Shown here: one piece after another, positions 20,082 through 31,734 of the stretch
Numbering within the stretch: position 1 is the first letter of the stretch
Layout of the letters: each line of letters starts with the position of its first letter
From: Mortierella alpina
Taxonomy: Eukaryota > Mortierellomycota > Mortierellomycetes > Mortierellales > Mortierellaceae
Direction of reading: 5' to 3'
Length of the DNA: 64,000 nt
NCBI GenBank assembly: GCA_029449245.1
Contig: JANATF010000003.1
Location: forward strand, 744,001-808,000
Notes under the pieces: model-generated
Database searches by the model: none
What the model was told of the DNA's origin: nothing
The model's input: the letters and a program-made list of their open reading frames with translations, nothing else
Translations under genes and position numbers: made by a program

Positions 20082-23000
20082 TTACGTAGTCTTGCCGTAT
20101 TCCTTCTCAGGGCCTTGATCGCCCCTGTTCATGATGTCGATGTTGGCCATCGCAGTGGCACCTCCAACACTGTTTGCTTTGAGGAGCCACTCTCTAGCCT
20201 TGCTGTAGTCCTTTTTAACACCTTGTCCATTGTAGTACATGATACCGATGTAGCCCATGGCAGTAGTATCTCCGGCATCGCTAGCTTGGAGAAACCATTC
20301 CATAGCCTTGCTGTAGTCCTGATCAACACCTTGGCCATTGTGGTATATGATGCCGATGTTGCTCATCGCACTAGCACTTCCAGCATCGCTTGCTTTGAGA
20401 AACCATTCCATCGCCTTGCTATCGTCCTGCTGAACACCGTCACCAAGACTGTACATAGCGCCGATGTTGCTCATTGCTGAAGCACTTCCAGCATCGCTTG
20501 CTCTGTGGAACCACTCCAAGGCCTTGCCGTAATTCTGCTCAACCCCCTGACCAGCTCCGTATGAGCTGCCGATGCTGTTCATGGCACTAGCATTTCCAGA
20601 ATCACTTGCTTTGAGATACCACTCGATAGCCTTGCCGTGGTCTTGCTCCACACCTTGACCAACATCGTACATTTCGCCAATGTAGGCCATGGCAGTATCA
20701 TCTCCTGCATCGCTTGCTTTGAGGTACCACTCCATAGACTTGCCGTGGTCCTGTTTAACACCTAGACCCTTGTCGTACATGAGTCCAATGTTGACCATAG
20801 CAGCGCCATATCCTGTATCGCTTGCATTGATGTACCACTCCATAGCGTTGCCGTAATCCTGTTCAACACCTTGGCCATTCTTGTACATGGTACCGATGTT
20901 GACCATAGCAGCGCCATCTCCTGTATAGCTTGCATTGATGTACCACTCCATAGCGTTGCCGTAATCCTGTTCAACACCTTGGCCATTCTTGTACAAGGTA
21001 CCGATGTTGCCCATAGCGGAAGCATCTCCTGCAGCGCTTGCTTTGAGGTACCACTCCATAGCTTTGCCGTAATCCTGCTCAACACCTTGGCCATTCTCGT
21101 ACATGGCACCGATGTTGCCCATAACGGTAGCATCTCCAGCCTCGATTGCTTTGATGAACGACTCCAGAGCTTTGACGTAGTCCTGCTCAACACCTTGACC
21201 GTTATAGTACATGATCCCAATGTAGCCCACGGCAGTAGCATCTCCAGCATCACTTGCCATCAGGTACCATTCCATAGCCTTGCTGTAGTCCTGCTCAACG
21301 CCTTGTCCGTTGCCGTACATGGTGCCAATCTTGGCCATGGGGGCATAATCTCCGGCATGGATGGCTTTGAGGTACCATTCCAGGGCTTTTCTGTAGTCCC
21401 GAACAACGCCTTGACCATAGTAGTAAATGGTACCGATGATGACCATAGCAGTAGTATCTCCAGCATCGTTTGCCATCAGGTACCACTTCATAGCCTCGCT
21501 GTCATCTTGCTCTACGCCTTTACCATCCTCGTACATGACGCCAATGTTGACCATGGCAGTGGTATCTCCAGCATTGCTTGCTTTGAGAAGCCATTGTAGA
21601 GCCTTGTCATCGTCCTCCTCAACACCTTGGCCGTTGCTGATCATGACACCTATGCTGCCCATGGCAGAAGCATTCCCAACATCGTTTGCCTTCAGGTACC
21701 ACTCCATAGCTTTGCTGTAATCCTTCTCCAGCTCCTCGCCTAAGTGGTACATTCTACCAATTCGACGAATGGTATCCCCTTCCGCGCTGCCTGTATTGTT
21801 GCTGAACCAATCCATTGTTCTTGTATGATGTTCAGAAACACCAGCCTCGTGATGAACTATTCGATTGTTGAGAATGCCTTGTTCATTCAATGCCTCCAGT
21901 GCCCGACCATACCAGGATGTCATTTCCTCGTTATCCTGGCCCACGCCTCGACCAAACTGATACATCTGGCTGATCTTGAGCATCGACACTACTACTCCTG
22001 CCTCGCTTGCTGCAAAATACCACATCAGGGCTTCGCCATAATCCTTCTCCACGCCGCGACCATAGTACAAAATGTTGCCCGTCTTAAACATGGCCATGGC
22101 TGATTCATTGCCACCAGCAGAGCTCCCAAACCAGTCCATCTTCTTGTTATCGCGAAGCATTCTGCCGTTCTCGAGTATACCCTTGAGCCCCGCAAGCTCC
22201 TTCATGTCGAAGGACTTTTTCAGAGCCTTGATGAAATTATCCATGCTGTCCTCCACGGCCACACGTCTCTGTTGTTGGTCAGAACCAAATTGTCCATGTG
22301 AAGGTTGGCAAATATCCGGAAGAAGATCCATGGCAGCAGGTCTCTGGTTTGGGTCCAGTGCCCAGCACCTCTGGATACAGTCTGCATAGGCCTTGGGTGT
22401 GCCGTCAGGATATTCTTCGAGGACGCCGCAGACGATGCAAGACATCATTCCATCGGGGGTGTGCCCTCGGTAGGGTTGAATGCTCTCGGCTGCCATCTCC
22501 CACATCACCATTCCTAACGCATAGACATCGGACTTGCTTGAGTACTGTGGCGGATTCTGAAATAGCTCAGGTGCCATCCATTGAAGGGTGCCTCCTCTAC
22601 CAGTCTCGCCCATCCTTATGGCAAGCCCAAAATCACATATCTTGGCTTCCTTGTGCTCGGTGAGGAGAATGTTGGAACTCTTGATGTCGCAATGGATGAT
22701 GCCCTGGCTATGAAGATACGCCAACCCGATAGAGACATCTTTGGCGATCTGCGTCTTGACTTTCCAATCCTTGAGAACCTTGCCTACTATCGCGTCTGCC
22801 AGACTTCCTCCTTCGACATACTCCATGACAATCATGTGGTGGTGAACATGGTAGAACTGGACAATGTTTCTGTGGGTGAGGTTCTGGATGATGGCGACTT
22901 CTTGGAGTGTACTCTTGTCTGTGGAATTGAGGAATTGCTTGACCACGACTTCATCAAGTCCGCACTTGGCTTTGAAGATCTCTGCTTGAGCACCATGACC

Positions 23001-23153
23001 AATCTTCTTTCCCAACTTGATGCTGCCAGTCTAGATGGTGAGTTGGCGAACGGGTCACTGCATGTTATTGACAGTTTTTACAAGCATAGAGCCCTGAGAG
23101 ATGTTTTGGGTAGAGTTCCAACATACATTGAACGACAAGGACCAGGTACCCAT
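20082..23153 (-). CDS. TKL-type protein kinase with Sel1 repeats (copy B)
   Basis: Two exons (23153-23127 and 23030-20082) give 991 aa. The short first exon (MGTWSLSFN) ends at a classical GTATGT donor, and the acceptor lies before TGSIKLGKK. The kinase domain repeats the layout of copy A: GHGAQAEIF, lysine in VVVKQF, HCDIKSSN, DFGLA, MAPELF. The Sel1 solenoid is about two repeats longer than in copy A and contains a recently duplicated unit. The N-lobes and the repeats differ clearly between copies whereas the C-lobe is nearly identical. It probably acts as a cytosolic signalling kinase whose partners bind the solenoid; partners and stimuli are unknown. Confidence 0.85.
20791..21006 (-). repeat. 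recent tandem duplication of a 108-bp Sel1 unit
   Basis: 20791-20898 and 20899-21006 are consecutive 108-bp copies differing at three positions by eye, each coding for one 36-residue Sel1 repeat around NAMEWYINAS. Other units in the array are much more diverged. Confidence 0.85.
22441..22837 (-). repeat. 397-bp near-identical tract, copy B (gene conversion candidate)
   Basis: Partner of 18825-19221; see that entry. Confidence 0.85.
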
Positions 23154-23936
23154 TGTTAACTCAAGGAGGGAGCGATGCCTGAAGGGACAACAGAAGGATG
23201 GAGGAGGAAGGGAGGATAATCGACGGAAACAAAAGGCGAATGGTGTGCGAAGGCGAAGAGACATAAATTACTTCCTTGTGTGACTTCAACATATGGCCTG
23301 ATTGATTGCCATGCCCATGGTTGCTCAACGTGAACCACAGGCAGCAGATTGAGGAGGCGGACCATTGTCGCTAGTGCTGTATTACAATATGAGTGATGAG
23401 TGTAGAAACCTTCTTTATCTTTGTAGTATGCCCAATTCAGACGTCATCGTTGGCAGAGGTATTGAGGTGCGCGTTCGTTAGGGAACAGATATTTGAGATC
23501 CAGGCAACGATTTGCTACGCCCTCGATGATTGAGGGAGAAAGCTGGGCGCGCCTGCTGTGCTTCAAAACTTTATATTTTTGATCATCGGGTCAATCTCCC
23601 ATGCCATTCCTGCTGTGCATAATCCAACTCCTGGCTGAAGAAATGGTCAATAGTGAGGATCTGCACAACTGCGAAGATGTTAAGCGACTCATGTATGGTT
23701 TCAAAGACTCGACCCATCTCGCCTGGACCGCCCAGTCGATGGTTTTCTCAAGCCCTGATGGGTTGTCAGTCGTGCGTGTCTGTTGCTAGTCTTCAAAGAA
23801 CATTTACTGGAAAGAACTTTTCGAAGTTTTGGAACATGCAGGTCCTTGAGAGCAACAATGTATATACAGGGTTTAATGGTACAATGGCCAGACATCGTCC
23901 TTCTGACGACGTCCTAGCTCTCTTCTCTTAAACAAC
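23154..23936. other. intergenic; no gene seen
   Basis: The first 200 bp are homologous to the upstream flank of the other kinase gene. The rest (23350-23936) has only short ORFs without motifs and is the 3' flank of the Myb-like gene. Confidence 0.5.
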
Positions 23937-26879
23937 TCACACTCCTCCAGCCCTCTCGTCCTCAAGAGCTACCATCTTTGCATGTCCCGCAGCCATGGCC
24001 TCCATAGCATTCGCAATTGCGTTCATCTCTCTCTCGCGCGCGTCTCCACTGCCAAGTGTAGGGGATCCACCTTTGCCATCTGCAGTCTTACGCTTTGACC
24101 GTGAAGATCCCTTTTTGGTACGTTGTCGGGCTTCTGGTGTCCGATAGCTGTAGCCGTACCCTTGTCCCTGGCCAATTCCCGCATCTGGACCCGATCCTCC
24201 ACTCCGTCCATCCGCATCCATATTTCCTTGACGGCTCTCCGCTGACACGTCGCCATCCAAACCCTCCTCGGCCATGTTCATCTGGTTGTTGCTCTTCAAC
24301 AGATCTTCACAAATCTGGTCAACGCCTCCCATAGCCTGAACCACACCTCTTCCAAAATCCGTCAACCTGTAGACCCATTGCCGCCCACGCTTGACACCAA
24401 AGCTTTCAAACCGTGGACGAGGTTGCCCCTTCTCGTGGGCTAGAGCGTCCGAAATCTGAGCTCTCCAGATCTGCAAGTTCTTGTGCCCCGTTCGAGGGAT
24501 CCTGTTCAAGTGCCGACTAAACAGTTTCTCGACCATCGTCGCCACATCGTTCAAAGTCCCCTCCAATTCCGGCAACCAGGCCAGAGATAAGAATGCCATC
24601 TGCGCATAGGTGGGCAACTTGGTAGTCATGGCTGGATCCCGTTTGCATCGTCTCGAAACACTGTGTCCTTTGCCCTTGACAAATCCGGGGTCGGTGAGAA
24701 TTTGTCGACGGGAGCGGACTGAATGCACTGTCCTGTCCAGCGCCTCTGCAATCTCTTTGATAGGGGTTCGTTTGGCAAAGAGCCTCAAGAGCAATGCTTC
24801 GTCCTTGGGTGTCCATGGCCTCTTGGACGCTCCAGTCGGGGGTTCGACAGAGCCCTCTTTGGTCGCATTCATTGGTGTGCTATTGGGACCGCCAGAGATC
24901 GTGAGCGTAGAAATGCCCATTGGCGATACGGGTGATTTGGAGCCTTCGGCTGGACCAAGTGCTAGAGGAGATGTTGTACTGTCAATCCCAGATTGTCCAG
25001 CAGGTCCAGAGGGTGAGGTAGGATCTACTTTAACGACTAGTTTTCTCTTCTTTTTCGGATTACTGTATTCCTGAGGATTCTCAGACTCGGTGGCGATGGC
25101 ATCTGGGCGCTGTGGCAATATTGTCTTGTATTTGGCATTGCCATTGGAAGGCCGTCTCGCAGGCTTGCTGGCTGAATTCTTGCGTCCGGTTTGTCCTGGT
25201 GTTTGTGTACTTGATTCAGGGACAAGAGTCCCAGGAGAACGAGGCATACCCAAAGTCAAGAATGGACTATGCGAGGCATCAAAATGGGAGCCGGGTGACA
25301 TTCCTCCCTGTGGGTCGCCATGGAAGCACGAACCATAGCTTCCAGAGAGAAAATCGAGCGGCTCAAACATGAAGCGGGGCAAAGGTCGCAAGTGTTGCCC
25401 GTTGAACACGTATTCCTCGGGGTCCACCTTGGATGCCGAGTTCGACGTGGCGGCCAATGCTTGGTCGCGCTGGAAAGCAGCCTGCGTCTCAAGTTCCTCC
25501 ATCAGTGTCCGGAAAAGATCCTGCGTGGGAGCCGGAAGGCTTTCGTGGTATGAGTGCAGAGGAGATTGGGCAGAGTGGTGGTCGCTGATCGCGTCTGCAG
25601 TCGCTCGTATGGATTCATGGGGGTCTGCAGAGGACATGAAGACGTCCTGGTCCGCTCGTAAGGACTGGTTTGAGGAGGGTTCATCCAGTTGCAGAGTCCC
25701 ATAGTCTGGCGAGAGAAAATCAAAGTCCACAAACCGGGGGAGTCGATGGTGTCCATTGAGCGAGTCATCGGCATGATCCATTAAAGCACCAGCAGTTTCT
25801 GCTTTTGCTGTGGATGCCAGAAACTGCTCTCGCTGAAGAGCTGCCTGGGTTTCCAGTTCCTCCATGAGCATTCGGAAGAGGTCCTGGGTGGGCGGTGACT
25901 GATGTTCGCCGTTAACTGCCATGGAGGGCGGTGTGATTGTGGAGTCATCCGCCAATGGCCGCTTTTTGGATGACGAGTCGCTGGTGGACGAGTTTGAGAA
26001 TTGGTCTGTGGTCTGATCATGGACTGAAGTGTCAAAATGTCCATGGTACGAGTGCTGTTCCGAGTTGCCTGGGGATGCTCCTGAGCTAGGGTCCTGAGAA
26101 GGTTCCAGACAGGATTCGTAGTTTGCGGACAAAAAGTCTAAGGGCTCCATCATAAACCGAGGAAGGGACTTTGACGGGTGGCCATTGAACGAGAAATGGG
26201 CAGTGTCTCCAGCTGCCTCTGATCTCGTTGAGGAGGCCATGAACTGGTCCCGCTGGATCGCAGCCTGTGTCTGGAGCTCTTCCATCAGGGTTCTAAAGAG
26301 ATCCTGCGTTGGTGGCGGTACATGATCATACGGCGGAAAGTGGCTTGAGGACGATCCATAGAGGTGATCCATGTCCGACTGGTTCAGGTGTCCATCAGTG
26401 TTGGATGGAGAGCCGGATGTAGCAAGATGGTGGTGGTGGTGGGTATATTCGTTGGTATTGACATGGTCTTCACTAGTGTCCAGCATTTCCTTGTCCTTGT
26501 CAGCATGCGACTCGGTCGCGAGTGGTTTGGGGTTCCTGTTCGTGTGTCTAGAAACGGTGGCGTGGCTGGGCATGGGTGAGGTCATGGTGGACCGGGTATC
26601 GTCTCCATCCTTGTCATCGTCGTGCTTGGAATGGATGTAGTCATGAAAGTTGAGCTCGTCCTCGGCATCATCGTATCCGCTGTCCGATATTGAGGCGTGG
26701 TGCGTTGGCCCGGAAGCAAGCGACGGCGAGAGCTGGTGGAGCTGCATGGTGCCTGGCTGCTCTGCGACGGCGCGCAGGTCCTTTAAGCAGTAGTCGACTG
26801 GTGGCGGATGATGTGCAGCAGCGTCCTTGTCCCGTATTGATAGCAGCTGTGCCTTCGCATGACCCATAATCATCATCTG
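23937..26879 (-). CDS. Myb/SANT-like nuclear protein with three internal repeats
   Basis: A single exon of 980 aa from the ATG at 26879; the frame extends a few codons further without another ATG. An acidic, His/Ser-rich N-terminus is followed by three copies (about residues 185-265, 325-395, 445-515) of a block with PPTQDLFRTLMEELETQA, QRDQ, then LPRFMxEPLDFLS. A basic NLS PKKKRKL sits near residue 608. A Myb/SANT-like helix-turn-helix (KRPWTPKDEALLLRLFAKR then IAEALDRTVHSVRSRR) lies near residue 685, followed by a conserved-looking alpha/beta region (QMAFLSLAWLPELEGTL, RFESFGVKRGRQWVYRLTDFG). The C-terminus is Gly/Ser/Lys-rich. A DNA-binding regulator is the natural reading; the repeats resemble no named domain I know. 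Confidence 0.75.
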   Translation of the reverse strand, partial: QMMIMGHAKAQLLSIRDKDAAAHHPPPVDYCLKDLRAVAEQPGTMQLHQLSPSLASGPTHHASISDSGYDDAEDELNFHDYIHSKHDDDKDGDDTRSTMTSPMPSHATVSRHTNRNPKPLATESHADKDKEMLDTSEDHVNTNEYTHHHHHLATSGSPSNTDGHLNQSDMDHLYGSSSSHFPPYDHVPPPTQDLFRTLMEELQTQAAIQRDQFMASSTRSEAAGDTAHFSFNGHPSKSLPRFMMEPLDFLSANYESCLEPSQDPSSGASPGNSEQHSYHGHFDTSVHDQTTDQFSNSSTSDSSSKKRPLADDSTITPPSMAVNGEHQSPPTQDLFRMLMEELETQAALQREQFLASTAKAETAGALMDHADDSLNGHHRLPRFVDFDFLSPDYGTLQLDEPSSNQSLRADQDVFMSSADPHESIRATADAISDHHSAQSPLHSYHESLPAPTQDLFRTLMEELETQAAFQRDQALAATSNSASKVDPEEYVFNGQHLRPLPRFMFEPLDFLSGSYGSCFHGDPQGGMSPGSHFDASHSPFLTLGMPRSPGTLVPESSTQTPGQTGRKNSASKPARRPSNGNAKYKTILPQRPDAIATESENPQEYSNPKKKRKLVVKVDPTSPSGPAGQSGIDSTTSPLALGPAEGSKSPVSPMGISTLTISGGPNSTPMNATKEGSVEPPTGASKRPWTPKDEALLLRLFAKRTPIKEIAEALDRTVHSVRSRRQILTDPGFVKGKGHSVSRRCKRDPAMTTKLPTYAQMAFLSLAWLPELEGTLNDVATMVEKLFSRHLNRIPRTGHKNLQIWRAQISDALAHEKGQPRPRFESFGVKRGRQWVYRLTDFGRGVVQAMGGVDQICEDLLKSNNQMNMAEEGLDGDVSAESRQGNMDADGRSGGSGPDAGIGQGQGYGYSYRTPEARQRTKKGSSRSKRKTADGKGGSPTLGSGDAREREMNAIANAMEAMAAGHAKMVALEDERAGGV

Positions 26880-27200
26880 CTCGTCGCCGGGCTGTGGTAT
26901 GATTGGGAACACCAGGGCCTGTCGGGTGTGTGTGGTGTGGGCTGTGGTGGGTGAGGCCGCAGCAGTCTTGGCAAAGACAGTTCAGTCGTGCACTGCAAAA
27001 AAACACCAGAGGAAAAGGTCCAAGTGGGCCTGGGGCTGTTAGTTGGTTCATCCGATGCCTCTGCTTTTGCACGATAGATGCAAGGCTGAGTGGACCTACA
27101 GGCAGATGGTTGTTGATGCGTGGGCAGGAAGGCGGATGGATGCATGCGGTGGGGGGGAGGGGTTTACACTCGGGCCAGCGCGTGTGTGTTACACGGGGGT

Positions 27201-27303
27201 GTGGAAGAGAGAGAGAGAATGCGGACTGAGAAAGAGAGAGAGGGATGGAGATTGAGAGAAAGAGAGATGGAGAGAGAGTGAGATGGAGATGGAGAGAGAG
27301 CTG
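27201..27303. repeat. GA/CT-rich tract
   Basis: An almost pure purine stretch with GAGA repeats upstream of the minus-strand Myb-like gene; probably a promoter pyrimidine tract on that strand. Confidence 0.6.
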
Positions 27304-27725
27304 GACAGGCAAGGAAAGGTCGAGTGGGTTGCGGATGGCAAACGAGGCCTGGTCGAATGCTGATTGTGAGCAGGAAGGGTCGATCAGCAGCCGGTCGGAC
27401 AAATATTCGCCAAAGGCTGTCTGTATAGTGTATAGTCTGTCTGTATAATTCTGTATAAATAAAACACTCGAAAAGAGGGTGCGTGTGAGATTGCCTTCCA
27501 GATTTATACGCTCCTGGCCAAGGGGCAGAGCCTCGCGGCTCAGATCGCGCTGTTGCTTGGGAATCACACGCTGCTGGCCCGCCAAGCGACACAAGCTGCA
27601 TGCCCCTCCCCAGCCAATAATGGCCCGCCCTGCGTGTTCCCTCTCCCTCCTCTCCCTCCCATCCCTCCCGTGCTGAGCGGATTAGAATGGACCCCATGCC
27701 TGCTATGCACAGGCAGCGCGCGCCC

Positions 27726-27750
27726 TTTTTTTTTTTTTTTTTTTTTTTTT
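27726..27750. repeat. T25 homopolymer
   Basis: 25 consecutive T. Similar runs lie at 31470-31490, 45865-45883 (T), 52324-52347 and 55816-55835 (A). They could be relics of retroposed tails or simple slippage; no retroelement body adjoins them. Confidence 0.8.
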
Positions 27751-28321
27751 CTTGCATGATGCTGTCCAGCAGTCTGTCTCCAACAATAGTACCCAGTGTT
27801 CGACTACGAGCCCAATGGTATTAATAATGCTCTTGATTGCCGGCGACGGGGAGCCAGCATACAAACACAGCTCCTTCCAACCGCTCTTCAGCTCACTCTC
27901 TCTCTCTCGCACTCTCTCGCACCTTGCCTGAAATGCATTTTGCTGTCGCTCTCTCGGCTCTTTGCAAACTTACCTGCCTATTATTAAGCCAGAAACGAGC
28001 GATCGACAGCCCATGGATCGCCCGAGATTAGGTCTCCGCTCGCTGGAGAACTACCTTCTCGGCGTCCAGGACAGTGTCCATAAAGCTCCATCCCATCATA
28101 GGTTGCTAGCCGACAGTGGGACCATTAGTACAAGGGGTCGGTGTCAGTGATAACGCTTTCAGGAAAGAATGGCGCATTGTGACTTGCGCTCAGGGAGCTA
28201 CTTGCAGGGCTCTCTTGACTCGACCAACCGAGGATGGGCATAATCGTTCATCCTTCAAACCCATCCTTCAAACACGAAAACAAAAAAAAAAAAAACACAA
28301 ACACGAATACATCTTGTCAGG

Positions 28322-29737
<1,416 letters not shown>

Positions 29738-29853
29738 AGGGGGCTCTACTTGCAATAAAAACATAAACCTAGACCTGTGAACCGTCGTAATGAAAGCTGG
29801 TCCTTTACGAGGACGCGCAGTCTGTCAGTCAAGAAGTGTCCGGAAGATCCTAT

Positions 29854-29901
29854 CGGTGTCCTTATGCCGACCCAATGATCAGCTGACACCGACATTTTGA
29901 G
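29854..29901 (+). repeat. left terminal inverted repeat
   Basis: 48 bp beginning CGGTGTCCTTATGCCGAC. It contains its own inverted pair (CGGTGTC near the outer end, GACACCG at the inner side), so each end could also form a hairpin. Confidence 0.9.
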
Positions 29902-30045
29902 TTCCCTTAAGCCGCCCAGGAGATGTAGTAAGAAATATTAGAAATACTAATACGTCACCAACACGTTCTTATTCGTCTCTTTTGATTGCACCTTTCCTGT
30001 ACACAATGCTTCCCTTAATCCTCGCTCCTCGGCACCCTCTCACCC

Positions 30046-31378
30046 ATGAGCACCCTCTCACCCATGAGCACCCTAACTGAAGAACTAGTCGACCCTTCCA
30101 TCACTGTTTTGGCCAGTGAGGCCTCATCTCTCGCCATCAATACACCAGATGGAGATTCAGACCTCTCGGAGGTGGACCTTGAACGCGCCATTGATGAATT
30201 GATATGACTTTTGCCTACGGTCGTGCCAGTTTACCTTTAGCTCACCAATCACCAGCTCAATGCACCTCCTAATATAACTTTGCCGTTACTCTTGCTTGCA
30301 GACGATAGCTCTAGCTGATTCCACCTTGGACAAGTCTTTCCAAGGCATCATTCAAGGGAGTTCATCGTATGACGACGCCACAGCGAAGGCAAGGCGGAGG
30401 CAAGGCGAAATCATGATGCCACCACTCACCAGGTGTTCAGCAGGCGGTGCATGAGATGGGATGGGTCGAGGGCGAAAAGTACTTCAACAGGAACATCGAG
30501 GACTCTCTGGACTTGGACCCCGCCGAGATATCCATTCTCATTATGAGGCGGTTGGGTCCCAATCTCCTCTCGCCGCATCACCATCGCTTTGCAGCACCAG
30601 ACGACACCAAACCCCACATATGGCTGCTGGGCGGCAACTTTTATCGCTGTTCCCGGATGTGTGTACTTCTTGGTCTATTGTTTAAAGGTATCCTGTGTTC
30701 TGTATGCGCTGCAGAAAGCCAACCTTGCACATCTCGCGCTTTGCCCAACCGCCTTCCACTGGGCACCTCCAGGCTCGGGCATTGTTCAATCAGTCGCAAA
30801 GAGTGATGGGCCAGAGCAGCAGCAGCAATATCAGCAGCAATATCAGCCAGCACATCAGCGGAGTCCAACATCCCTCTATCATGAACCTGAAAGCACTGCC
30901 ACTATTATTACGCTTGCCCACATCAACCAGCGAGAACTGCACACGGATCGAGTGACTCGACGTTTTCGTCGCGTTGGGACGTCAACGACACAAAGCTGCG
31001 ACTTTCTGAGCAAGATCTTGAGCCATGAGAGAGCACGGGCACATGGAATATCATTTGCAGTACTTTGCTCCGAAGCAGACGGGCAGGGCAGAGAACTTGG
31101 ATGGACTTCCGGGCGGGCACATGGCTCAGCATTGCAACAATCCGCTTCCCTCGAACCCTTTTCACCGCTATTGCCTGTACATTGCATTCTCCCCACGCTG
31201 ACAGCATCGGACAACTATGACAAAGACTTTCGAGCGACCATCTTTTGAGCAAACGGCTTCACGGGTCCTGAAGACAGCCCCGGCCGCGTTCTCTGGCCGG
31301 AAGCTCCACAATACGATTGCAACCAAGAATGAAGACGCTGTATATCTCGAGCTGTACCTGGCTCTCAGCAATCAATAG
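30046..31378 (+). pseudogene. degraded gene inside the Fanzor element, unrecognised
   Basis: Coding-like segments appear in changing frames: an acidic start from the ATG at 30046 (TEELVDPSITVLASEA...), a piece at 30417-30660 (VHEMGWVEGEKYF, LIMRRLGPNLLSPHHH), a Gln/Tyr-rich piece around 30810-30950, and near 31025-31378 two pieces in one frame (HLQYFAPKQTGRAENLDGL, then after a TGA, TKTFERPSFEQTASRVLK). I could not connect them with credible introns, so frameshifts and a stop are the better reading. The outer 5' end has two direct copies of CACCCTCTCACCCATGAG (about 30033-30068). It may be a former transposase or cargo gene; no catalytic motif was recognised. Confidence 0.4.
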
Positions 31379-31734
31379 AAGCAGTTAGCAAGCGTCGAGC
31401 GAGAGAGGATCATAGCCGCAGGTGCAGGACATTGCACCGAGTTAACAGGCTTTTTTGCAATACAGTAGCTTTTTTTTTTTTTTTTTTTTTAATCATAAAC
31501 TGGAAGGCATCGGTCACTTGTCCATGCTTTCGTCCACACCTTCACTTCACATCCAACTCCCTTGCACCTTTACACCCACCGCCACGAACTTCTGTACTTT
31601 ACACTGTCTTTCCGCTTGTCCCTCCTTCATAGCCATTTCCAGTTCTCACCTTTCTATTGCCTAGCCTCTCCACTTTTCGCCATCGTCTCGCCTTTTCACC
31701 CCATCTGGCCACCGCTGGTCACTGCCCGTGCGCC

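Larger units (their letters stand above)
26880..28321. other. intergenic with purine and T tracts
   Basis: A 1.4-kb gap between divergent genes. It holds a GA-rich tract (27201-27303; CT-rich in the direction of the Myb-like gene, as often seen in fungal promoters), a T25 run (27726-27750) and an A13 run near 28281. Long minus-strand frames here are low-complexity and not supported as genes. Confidence 0.5.

Noticed and set aside
26668-27757. Long minus-strand frames over the GA-rich tract upstream of the Myb-like gene
   Set aside because: Composed of Ser/Leu/Pro from CT repeats; no start context or family motif.
28128-28152. GGGTCGGTGTCAGTGATAA resembles part of the Fanzor-element TIR
   Set aside because: Only about 15 bases match with a gap; it could be chance, and no partner copy or boundary is visible.
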